Shown one piece after another: positions 41,650 to 60,800 of a stretch of DNA of 64,000 bases (within the stretch, counting starts at the first letter, position 1; each line of letters opens with the position of its first letter). A program made the position numbers and the translations under genes. A model generated the notes under the pieces. The model was not told the DNA's origin and did no database searches. It was given only the letters and a program-made list of their open reading frames with translations. Source of the DNA: Glandiceps talaboti (Eukaryota > Hemichordata > Enteropneusta > Spengelidae); assembly GCF_964340395.1 (NCBI RefSeq), contig NC_135553.1, positions 16,488,501 to 16,552,500 on the forward strand. The letters are read 5' to 3'.

Positions 41650-42640
41650 AAACGAATGACAACCCTAATGACGGAAAACGAATGACACCATTTCCAATAT
41701 GTAAACAGTGGAATGACATCCTTTTCTACATTCAGTTAGTTGAATGACGCCCTCTGCACTGTAAAACAAGTAAGTGGAATGACAGCCGCTATCCTATAAA
41801 ATAAGTGGAATGACAGCGTTTTCAGTGCTTTGGAACTGGAATGACAGTATTTCCAGTATATAAACAGTGGAATGACAACCTTTTCTACATTCAGTTAGTT
41901 GAATTACACCCTCTGCACTGTAAAACCAGTGGAATGAAAGCCGCCACTCTATACAATAAGTGGAATGACAGCGTTTTCAGTACTTTGAAACTGGAATGAC
42001 AGCATTTCCAGTATGTAAACAGTGGAATGACAACCTTTTCTACATTCAGTTAGTTGAATGACACCCTCTGCACTGTAAAACCAGTGAAATGACAGCCGCC
42101 ACTCTATAGCATAAGTGGAATGACAGCATTTTCAATGCTTTGAAAGTGGGATGACAGCATTTCCAGTATGTTAACAGTGGAATGGCAACCTTTTCTACAT
42201 GCAGTTAGTTGAATTACACCCTCTGCACTGTAAAACCAGTGGAATGAAAGCCGCCACTCTATAGAATAAGTGGAATGACAGCGTTTTCAGTACTTTGAAA
42301 CTGGAATGACAGCATTTCCAGTATGTAAACAGTGGAATGACAACCTTTTCTACATTCAGTTAGTTGAATGACACCCTCTGCACTGTAAAACCAGTGGAAT
42401 GACAGCCGCAACTCTATAAAATAAGTGGAATGACAGCACTGCACTGTAAAACAAGTGGAATGACAGCCTACACTCTATAAAATAAGTGGAATGACAGCAC
42501 TGCACTGTAAAACCAGTGGAATGACAGCCGCAACTCTATAAAATAAGTGGAATGACAGTGCTAATTTTATAGAGTGGCGGCTGTCATTCCACTGGATTTA
42601 CAGAGCAGAGGGTGTCATTCAACTAACTGAATGTAGAAAA
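41650..42640. repeat. Satellite array, about 155-bp unit, with an inverted terminal segment
   Basis: Unit starts can be followed at about 41701, 41860, 42015, 42170 and 42325. Each unit contains several copies of the shorter word GTGGAATGACAGC or GGAATGACA. After about 42400 the period shortens to about 62 bp. From about 42560 to 42640 the sequence is the reverse complement of the preceding units (GGCGGCTGTCATTCCACT, GGGTGTCATTCAACTAACTG), which makes a long hairpin possible. Confidence 0.85.
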
Positions 42641-42840
42641 GGTTTGCTTTGGTTAATTTTGTTATACATGTTTGAGTGACACCAGATGTGACTGGACATT
42701 ATGGAAGCGCCCACCCCATTTAACCTCATTTGACCTTTCACGTTTTGACCCGTCAATGCTGTCATGTCAGCAGGTTACCATAAACCATATTCTACATGTA
42801 ACACATCGTCTCCTATTCGTGATTGTATACATTGTACAGT

Positions 42841-45800
42841 ATGGTGGACGCCGAAACTATCGCAAACTCGGGCTGTCAGCTAGACGTTGACAACATTCGA
42901 AACTTTGAAGTCCGACCTGACGACATCTTCTTGTTGACGTTCCCGAAATCAGGTCAGTGGTTCTCTTTAGTTCACATTCTGACCCCGGAAGGTTGTCTGT
43001 ACCGCTTTGCTAGCTGCTACGAGCAGACCAGGAGCAGACCTATATTCATATGTACTTTGATTTTATGTATCAGGCTCTGACTTCAGGAAAGATATACTTT
43101 TCAAAATGTCGTCTGTAGACTACAATTAGACATAACCTTTGTTTGATGTCGACAATACATTGCCCCGTGGTTTCGTCCTCGACCTCATAAAGGTCACAGA
43201 GAGTACATATCCTATCATCACGGTCTACATTATTTCTCCTCTCCAATTCAATTTGAAGGCAATATGCTGAACACCTAAAGCGTGCAACCATCATGCGATG
43301 TTGTCCAAACGTGATTCCAGACAGGTACTTTTCTCGATGTAATGGCAATTTGAAGTTCCTGTCATGCAAACGTTTATCATAAGTGGATACATCACTGTGC
43401 CATTTCGAAAATAAAAATATTTTGAATCTACTTACAAAAGTATTTACAAACAAATCAATATTTCCAAACATGTTGTGCATTCCAAACAACTACCATATTA
43501 CACATTTCTAATGAATTGCTAATTTCTCTTAACCAGGTGCCCCTAGTACGTACACCAGAATTTTCTATTTGAAGGAACATGTCATAACTGTTACATTTCT
43601 TTGGTTTGGCATGTTAAGAAGCTTCGCCCATTATTTGATCCATCTTTTTTGCAGTTAACAAATGAATAGGATATCTTCCACAGTCCCCAAGCACAGCACA
43701 GTTTGGGGCACTATTTGATACGCCTAGAAACATTCTACACGCCAGCAGTTGTACTTCTAATTATACATAACTCTGGAAACCCCAGATCAGAACTGTACGT
43801 AAAAATTGGTACAATCAGAGTGTTAAATATCTGAAAGAATGTTTTACATGACCATGTATCAACTTTTCCACATATACTCCACACAAAAATAAAGGATTTT
43901 CTACCATGTTGGGCGTTGTCATTCTGTCAATAACCCTATGTCCCACAATCAGACAATTGCTTCTATATTAAGTTATATACGATCCATGAACGTTTGCATA
44001 CTTTTAATTGAGTTAGTGTGTGTAGTACTTCCATCGACGTTTCGTGTTTTTTTAAACATGGTCTTCGGGCTCTTGCCATTGTATTGGGAGTGATAACATA
44101 CCAAATTGTTGTATTTAATGTAACTATCATAACACTATCTATCAGGTACAACATGGAGCAGGGAAATACTACCTCTGATACTAAACCAAGGAGACACTGA
44201 AGCCATCAAAGGTGTACCACAAGACTTGAAGGCACCGTACATCGACTTCGCTGCTTCTTTTGACATCTACCCTCCTTTCAGAGAAATTGCCATACAGAAC
44301 GGAGTACCCGAAGACTTTGATATCAATACATTGAAATCACCAAGAGTCATGATCTCGCATCTCAGAGAGGAGTTTCTGCCTAAAGAAATTAAGAGCAAAA
44401 ATCCCAAGGTTTGGCTAACACTAGTAAACTTTTTAAAGATCACATTTCCAACAGAAAAAAAGTTGTCTATAGATTTCATTGGGACACCTAGGATTATATG
44501 GTCAGGTTCTCGATCATTCATTTTGTTCTCTATTACTCATTCAAAGGTGTCTTGTGCTAATAATACGTATCAGTCAATTTCATTGTTACTTCATCTTTAA
44601 CAGTCGTTTGGTGGTATGTGTGACTTGTTGCGCAAATCCTTCATGTATTTTCAGGTAGTGAAGAGAGCAGTCCGGCAATATACCTGTCCGGATCATTCCA
44701 AACACATGTGTTTACTTTTCCCCCTCTGTTTTCCATACAGATAATCTACATAGCTAGAAATCCCAAAGACGTTGCCGTGTCCTGTTTTCATATGGTACAG
44801 AAAGGACTGCCAGCCAACAATATGAAACCTTACGATAGTTTCAGTTCTTTCTTGGTAGATTTTGCAGATGCAAAAAATGGGATGCAGTATGCAGTTTGTG
44901 AGTATGCTCAGCCATATCACTGTCATAAACCAGAGGGCTCGTTGCCGCACCGTCCAAGACGTACGGTTTTTTTTTTGCGTCAGCGGATAATGTGTTTTGG
45001 CTTGCGAGTATAGGCCACATGGACCCAGCTGAAGTAGCAGTAGCAGTAGTAGTATTAAATAACGATCTAATCCAAATTGAATAGTTTTTTTGCCACAACT
45101 AAAGTTTTTAATGTTCCTACATGCTTGTAATATCGATATGGTAACCATAGAAACTTGCTACAAATCCTTTGATTTTTCATCCGAAGTCAATGCCACTATA
45201 TAAGTTCCATTTCGCTCATCTCACCAACCTTATTGATGGAATATGAAGCAGACTGTATATGCCATCCTGTTAGGATGACTAACCATGAAACATCCATCCA
45301 TCATTTTCTAATTTAGACGATGGAACGGCATGGAGAGATCACGTGATACACTGGTGGAACAAGAGACACGAGCCGAATGTATTTTTCACCACTTTCGAGG
45401 ATATGAAAAAGGTTTGAAATTCATCATGATAAGTGACTACATTCATAGTGTAAGTTTAATGATAAAAACACTCAGATTCTGATACATCAGTGATAAATAG
45501 ATTTCCTGCAATCACAAAGCTAGGGATAAAAGAATAAACTGTTGAAGAGTATTTAGCTAACCTTGATAACGACTATGAAGGAATTGTGTATAATTATGGT
45601 TTCAAATCAAATGCCGTCGTGCAGAATACTTTATTCAGCTAATGTAGAAACCCCGTTAGTAAACCATGTGGTCTGGAGTAAGTTGCTTTACAGTGCATTT
45701 AGTACGTACAGTATTCTATAAACAGTTTACTCTGGAAATGAAACGATATTGGTCATTTTTTTCTCACATTGTGCACTGCGTTGTGTCAGAGTCATGCTAG

Positions 45801-46863
45801 ATTATCCATATCATAAAAAAGACGAAAAACAATATAATTAATTAATCAGTACAGTGTACCGTTAAAGTACTTAAGTGTTTTCACCTTCACATAATTGATT
45901 AGACATTATTAAATGTGCCTTTTTGTTATTCATGTTTGCTTTTATATTCAATGCTTGTTATTTTAACTATTTGACTTACATCCAAGCTACTTATTTTTGT
46001 TCTCTGTCTTGTCTAAAAAATGCTTATATTTGATTTGTCTGTTATGATATGGTTTATGGATTACATGACATTGACAGTTGCCGCCATTGTTTACAACCCA
46101 CAGGACCTTGAATGTGTTATCCGTCAAATGGCAGTGTTCCTGGAAATACGTCTGGAAGATGACATAATCAGAAACATTGCTGATTATTGTAGTTTTGACA
46201 GCATGAAGAAAAACCCAGATGCACTACAAAGTGAATACTGTTCAAAGATTCTAAAGGTGGACCCACACACATCATCTCCATTTGTAAGAAAAGGTAATTG
46301 AGTTTGGTAAATCCACAGAATTCAGTTTGTGAATCTATAAACTTTAAAGGGGAATTGAGTTCGGTAAATCCATAGACTTTATGATGCATCACGTGTGTGT
46401 TATCGGAGACTCTTGTGCAGTTCATTTTTCTAGCTTAATATCATATTTCACTTTGTTAAATTAGGAATGTCGTCTAGTTACAACTCAGTACTTTGCCAGA
46501 ATAAATGAATTGTATAGATTATAACACATACTTCAAAATAGATTTAAGCAGCTGATCATGTCAAGAATGATGCAGAAATAACATCTAACAAATCCAGTGC
46601 TGATATCCCAATTTGTACATCAATTTGACCGACGAGTGAATTTAATGAATTGCCATCTTGGCCTTTATTCATATGCTATGATAAGCTGATCATAATACGA
46701 CCAGGAATACGAGCAGAGCATTGATGAACTATTTGTTTCATTACGTACAGGTATGGTTGGTGGTTGGAAGGAGTACTTTACAGTGGCTGAAAACGAAGCT
46801 TTTGACAACCATTACCAAGAATGGACAAAGAATACTGACCTGAAAATGACCTTTGAACTGTGA
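42841..46863 (+). CDS. Cytosolic sulfotransferase, copy 2
   Basis: A second intact copy with exons 42841-42952, 44146-44408, 44741-44897, 45317-45411, 46104-46293 and 46751-46863 (stop TGA); each exon has exactly the length of its partner in copy 1, again giving 309 residues. The PAPS loop reads FPKSGTTW, the 3' phosphate segment IYIARNPKDVAVS and the C-terminal motif RKGMVGGWKEYFT. Copy 1 has GTTWCREI where this copy has GTTWSREI. Introns remain alignable over long stretches, so the duplication is recent. Intron 1 carries an inserted LINE fragment absent from copy 1. Different substrates for the two copies are possible but cannot be judged here. Confidence 0.9.
43150..43489 (-). mobile_element. 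LINE ORF2 C-terminal fragment in intron 1 of sulfotransferase copy 2
   Basis: An open frame (43070-43489, minus) contains HRMMVARFRCSAYCLQIELE and CTLCDLYEVEDE, the usual closing region of non-LTR retrotransposon ORF2 proteins with its CxxC pair. The frame continues into host intron sequence at its end. In copy 1 the flanking intron sequence runs on without it, so it marks a copy-specific insertion near 43174. Confidence 0.55.
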
Positions 46864-49511
46864 AGTCAACAAGTTTGAATATTGTTCGAAGAACATACTT
46901 CACTGTGACTAGTAGTTCGGCTAAATAAAATTGTGTGTAACCCGACCCAAGCTAGTTTTTTACTGCCCACCCTAATCGTTTTTTAGGTGATTAATTTTAA
47001 AAAAAAGTTTCGATAAATTGGAAATATTTGCAAAGTCACACAAGAAATAGTGAGATTTGAAGATGTCATCGCCTCTTGTGAACAAAACGGGATGGCAGAA
47101 TACAGCATTATGTCACTTAATTGGTCTGTGTCTACTTTACACTTGACCAGTAACTTTCATTTACACCAACACAACACAGTTAATTCTGTTCACAGGTCTG
47201 GGGCCAATCGAACGTTTACAAGGCTATTACATTCACTTTTCTTATATTTTGATATAAGAAATGAGAATTAGCCTTGTAAAAAATACCACACGGCGTCTTC
47301 TGCGTATCGTACAGAAAGTGAGATCACATCGATGAGAAGAAGTCTATGTTGATACAATGACCTCTGTAAATATGAAAAGAACATTTGAATAGATCCTTGA
47401 AGATTAAAAAAAGCACTGTTGCTATGGGCGTGGTCATGTTGCTAGGTATATTTGCCTACATGTTTAGAATGTTTATTCACTTGTTTATTAATCCCTGTTC
47501 CAATATATGCGATGAATTGGATGTTGCTATGGGCGTGATCTTGTTGCTAGGCATATTTTCATACACTTTTTGAATGTTTACTCACTAGCAATGTATACTG
47601 GCATTTGGTTGTTGCTAAGGGCGTGATCATGGTTGCTAGCTAGCCAATTGTGTCGACATATTTTAAACAAAATCTGTAGAATAACACTTCTAGAAACATC
47701 TCACCAAATTTCAGTCTTTCACATATTGCTGAAGAGACCATTATATACTTAACATTTCTTCATCTATACACCCCGATACATCCCCATTATATTTCATCCC
47801 AATCTGCTCAGTAGTTTTGGAATTAGAGATTTTTGACCAAAAAGAAACATTTTAGCCCTAAATTGCATAGTACTGATCGATCATCATGTCATGAACAAAT
47901 CTTAATCTGCACACCCCTAAGAATGTTCCTACTAAATTTCAGACCAATCTGCCCAGTAGTTGCTGAGGTTAAGATTTTTGACCAAAAATCACATTTGTTG
48001 ACCCAAATTACAGACCGGCCGGTTGTATGATCATTTTGATTTGAACATTTCCCAACTAGACATCCAAGGTAATACACCAACCAAATATCATGACACACAC
48101 ACACACACACATAGACAGACAGACAGACAGACGGACAGACTGACACTTTGCTGTGCCAATAGCACTACTGAACCTTATCAGTTTATTTTGCTAAAAATGG
48201 CAAATTCACGACATTTATCTTTCAATCATTCTACTAACCATTTGTCAAATATTATCAACATGTTTGTGTGTATGTGTGTCTGTATATCTATCTATCTAGC
48301 TAACTAGATACCTAGCCAGCCAGTCAGTCAGTCACCAGTCACTGGCTGCTATCTGTACAGTTCTAGGTAGTTTGATCCCACCACAAGCACAGGATGTGCT
48401 TCACATACCAATCAGCACAGCAAATGCTAACCGTTAATCTTTAGAGATAAATATGTTTACAGAAGATAACCTCAAAGTAAACTATATTTGTCCCTCGTCA
48501 TTTGCCCACAGACGATCTGAGATAATCAACAAAATAAATAAACACTGAGGTAAATCGTCGATTCTCTTTACAAACAGATCATTTAATGACCATGACAACC
48601 AGTTGGTCAGACCAATTAGTAACCTTATCTACCAGGTAGGCTATTTAATAGTCATGCAATCAGTTAGTCAGACAAATTAACGGCGATATCTATCAACTGG
48701 TCTGCCATGTTGGCGGAGAGACTACCACCATCGATTCTAGATTGACAACGTTAGGATTCATCGAATGTCTACAAACTGTTGGCGAAGTCGACAACATTGT
48801 GCCGATAATCATATATACTTGTGATAGCAATATGAACCGCTACTAATGTAATAGAGTCACTACCTCGACATGTTTTATGAAAAACTTGAAAGCCGAGGAG
48901 AATACCATCATCTCCAGAAGTCAGAAGTCTATCTAGAATATACATTTAAGACATATATTCAACGCTTTATTAATCAATAGAATCAACGAATTAGAATTGG
49001 AATTAGAATTCAAAGCTGGTTTGTCGTCATATAACTCGAACCCAACCTTTTACCATGAGAAGAGGTGTTACCAACTCTATATCGTTACGTGCTTTTTGAT
49101 AACGCAAAATATGACATATGTCAGTCGAGTGCACCTGTCGCCGTGTTCAGTAAATTATTAATTCGCAGGTAGTGTGAGTTTTTTTTATATAAAACTTTAA
49201 AGTAGTTACAGTATGCATAGAGCTAATAGAAACCCTAGATGATAGTAACATCGTGGCATTGATAGCCATAACGTATAGAAATGGGTCAAGTATGACATAG
49301 TCATTGTTAATATTTGATATCATGCACGTGTTGAATTGAAATACACATGTTGCTCTCTGAACCCATGTGCTATATATCTTTATCCCGTGGCAGGTTCTGC
49401 AACGTGTCCTAGCTGCGACACGGAAAGTTACTGTTTAACCGCTATTTAACTTTGTGATAACCAGTGTGATCAGCGCACAAATATTTCTATTGAAATAGTA
49501 TACATCGTGAT
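46864..49511. other. Intergenic region with interspersed repeats
   Basis: Three direct copies of GTTGCTATGGGCGTGGTCAT-type sequence (about 47411, 47523, 47610) lead into the dispersed repeat at 47690-48190. A 70-bp imperfect duplication lies at about 48590-48715. No gene is recognised. The IDO promoter should be in the right part; a TATATAAAA word lies near 49187, but its role is unproven. Confidence 0.45.
47690..48190. repeat. Dispersed repeat (same family as 28936-29205)
   Basis: Contains twice the pattern ACCAAATTTCAG...CCAATCTGC then AGTAGTT...GATTTTTGACCA, then AC and ACAG tracts (48092-48135) and the closing words CACTACTGAACC. Confidence 0.55.
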
Positions 49512-56951
<7,440 letters not shown>

Positions 56952-57320
56952 AAGATACAAATACTTTCTTGAACCAGTAGTTTTTCTTTTTAGAAAGTGC
57001 CAACAGTTCTTAACTATAAGAATAAGTGTGACATGTTTGCTACTCACTCTTCAAGTAATAACACGCTCACTGACTTCGCTAAACTGCCTGCCTTTGAAGT
57101 GAAAGTGTGGATCAGATATATAGGGTATTTATTTTAGATTTTCAGTGAGTAAAAAATGCTGTTTTTCTTATTAAAAAAATAATATGAAACAACATAGACC
57201 AAGTCTGTATTTGTAACTTAATACACTTCAAAATTTAAAAAAAAAAAGTGTGTAAAAGTTTGGTTATTGAAAATACAGAGTAAATAACCTGAGAAAACAC
57301 AGGTAATCCCTATGCCAATC

Positions 57321-57421
57321 TCGGTTACCCAGATGCTCACCGCTGGGGACTCTTCTACGGCGGACTCGGCTGGGGAGATCTCGTAGGCAGAGTCCCCAGT
57401 GACGAGAATCTGGGTAACCGA
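57321..57421. mobile_element. Fold-back (inverted-repeat) element between the two IDO genes
   Basis: Left arm 57321-57353 (TCGGTTACCCAGATGCTCAC...) and right arm 57389-57421 (...GAATCTGGGTAACCGA) are 33-nt inverted repeats with few mismatches around a 35-nt GC-rich loop. It contrasts with the AT-rich surroundings. It is probably a MITE-like insertion; it lies within the probable 3' region of gene A. Confidence 0.65.
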
Positions 57422-57837
57422 CACTATCACTACATCACTCTCGTCTGCAGTGTATCTGTTGCTTTTTTCCATATATTAAATGTCGCCTAACATGAATAGC
57501 ATGATAATTTTTATCTTTGTGATTATAAGTGATTATTTGTTCATAATCTACTTCCTGTATGTACAATAAGAAACTTTTTTACACAATCATTTAAATATTT
57601 TTGCAATTTACAAACTTATTAAACTGTTTCATGTTGTTGTTTTTTTTAATCCGCAATCGTGTACTGTAATGTGTATGGAAAAGATGGCTACAGACGTGAA
57701 AATAGACCTATTAAATATACATTAGAGAGATCTCTGTTACACTATATCTTATTGTCGACACACACTCATAAAACACACTGCATCAAGTTCATTCCCGGAG
57801 GTATTCGTTGCATTTTATTGTATTTTAAAGTATAATT

Positions 57838-60800
57838 TTATGGTTTAAAATACAAAGGAATTTCGGATAACAAAGCTGAAGTACTTGCTCTCGATGATTT
57901 CAGATATAACATCATATCTACGAAAGAAATATGGAAAAGGGAATATAAGTTTAGTAAGGGGAGGGATGGGTTTTGTGATAGAGAAGTAACTGTAATAGGT
58001 AAGAAGGGAATGAAGACCATAGCGAGTATACCAAGTTTGCTTAACGTCTCAACACTTATGTTCGATTTGATCTCACTACCCTTTTTTTAAATCGTCTTTT
58101 GTGGAGAAAGTTTACCTTTCATATTGATGGTCAATGCTTACATAGCGCCCTCGAGAGAAAGAGCGAGCGGAAACAATAATTATTACAAGGAAAACCAATG
58201 AGAAGAGTGTGAGAAAGAATGGAGGGACGTTCATATGGATAATTTAGAGAACAGGCAGTGCACTATACCTGATTCTCCAGTACCCTTATTTAATGCTGTC
58301 TCCTCTTTACCATCTCTCTTTTCTGCTTTGTGTAAGGGCACTGTGATGAACCTATCAAGAGGCATATCGCGTTAATAGTGGATTACAAGCTAAACATAGT
58401 TATCACAGAGTGTTTTAATTTTAAATTTCAGGATAACATGCAATATGAAATTTTGGTAATATATACCAGCACCCATAATAAACACATGTTAAGGTATTGA
58501 AGAATCGCTTTACGTTATTAGCACAACTTCAAACTTGACATTATGGAGAGAATGAATCGTAATCTTGCCGTATATGCCGTATAGCCCCTATATTTTGGTG
58601 TGAAACTCTTTGCAGGTTTACATATGGGTATCTACAAAATTCAAGTTTTTTATGCACCTCACCTTACAGTGACCTTGATATGATAAGTTCGGAAATCCAC
58701 CATTGCCTGAATGCAGTTGTCATAGGCCTTGGTCAATATCGTGTCCGATCTTCTGTGTACTGAAATAGAATGTTTTCATTGGATAAGATAGGTCACATGC
58801 AAACACTTGACCGTGATAAATCTCTTGGACTGAACTAGGGCATTACCATTGGCTAAAATGGATCACATGTAAGCACATATGATATATATATAATGGTAAG
58901 GTAGTAGCCAAACATAATCACGACCGCATCAAAACATGGAAAATTCCGTAGGTTATACACGTTGTACAGTAGAGTGTGGAGAGTGATTTTCAGTTATTCT
59001 CCATATATAGTAAATATTCGTTGAACAACAAAGCACAAATAATCTGTGTACAATGGGTCTCACACTTACCAAAAGATTTAATTGAAGGGCCTGTACGAAC
59101 GATCGAGATAAGTTCCCTGTGGGCTGGAAACATTTGTTCTCGAAGTGCCTTGTGAAAATTCTCTGTCCGCAAAATTAACATAACATCAAATCATTAAAGG
59201 CCCAAAAATAAAACATGATACGTAAGCAATCATTATGTTAAAGAAACGCGGATTCACATCGTCGTAAACCACGGCCTCTTTTACGGCACCGTCCAAGCCA
59301 TGGAATAGCAGCTCTGGTTTTTTGAGAAAGTGGATACATTGAGAATAAAAACTTCCATGTTATAATAACTGTCTCCATATTATTCAGCATGCAATAGGCA
59401 ATGACATGTAAGTCTGACAGGTACGGGGGGGTGCACATGACGTCCAATAACCGTAGAGGCGTGCACTATTGTAATAATCCTGCGTGGTTACACAGCCTAC
59501 CCCCTATGACGAGAAGTCAGTAACTACATGAAAGAGAAACTGCGACCAATTCGGGATTGCTATACAGAACTGAAAATGGTTATGTGAACTTTCCATTTTC
59601 GAGTTCTAAGTTTCATCACATGACTATTGCTTTAATCTGTGTGAATGGTCACAATATTACACCGAATATCACGATAGTTCAAACATTGCCGTGAAAGCTA
59701 TCTACAGTGTTACACATATAATTTGACACCTTGCATACGAAATGTAACCGAGGGTACTGTGATTGAAAAAGGGCACACCAGGAAGTGGGCGAAGTTCTAA
59801 CCTCTGATCAGTGTCATTATAATAGGAAATGCTAAGTAATGCATCACCATCATGTAGAGTCGCATATAACCATAATAATGATAACCATTAATACACTCTC
59901 GAAATAAAATAAAAAATGCACTTACCATTTTCCACGGTGTGTTCGATGCCCAGTGCCGCATCGAAGAATTGCAAGGAAGGACTTTGCGCACCGGAACCTC
60001 CGAGATACTGAACAAAAATTACAATTAAATTATACGTAAAAATTGACAAGCCTTACTTTTCATCCTTTTTAATGATATGTATTTATTTTGTTGTAAAATA
60101 ACCTTCATAACGAGAGCGAGTAAAGAAAAATTGCGATACATTTGTGCTATGGCAGCTCGGTCGAATATGTAGAGAGACAACAACAATATCGTTATTGTTA
60201 CCAAAACTTAAACTTACAAAACTTGTAAAATGTACCAAAACGTTCAAATTATATGAAAGTTGAAATTCGACTTTATCTATATGCTATACTCATCAAGCTC
60301 CTACTTGTTCATTGTATCTGAAAGGTGCGGGATTAACATCGATCTTGATATTATCAACCACTCTATCATACTTAAAACATTTCGTGTGATATATCCTACC
60401 TTCTGTGGTATTTCACTAACTCCCTCGTAAATCAATCCTTCAGGAAAACCTGCTTCCTCGAAAGCTTTACACCCCCATCTAAGGGAAAAAAATATACGTA
60501 TGAAAGTTATCAATAACTATATCTGCGTATATATTGTATATATTAGTACTGAAGGCGTTCTACGAGGGGGTTTATAGAGCAAAACAACAAGGGGTGTGTC
60601 CGTTGTCTGCAAAAATGGCACAGTCGATCGACAGGTGATAGTCATGTCTTTTTTCAACCTAGAGGGGAGGGGGTTGATCTTCGTTTTATACGTTTCTAAC
60701 CCTGTTAAAGAGAAATGGGTGTTGGGCATCTTTACCACGTTTTTCTAATTCAATAACGAGGTGAAACAGTGACGGTGGCCCAGAGGTGACACCACAAAAT

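Noticed and set aside
41650-42640. CRISPR-like array of regular repeats
   Set aside because: The units are contiguous satellite DNA without unique spacers, in an animal genome.
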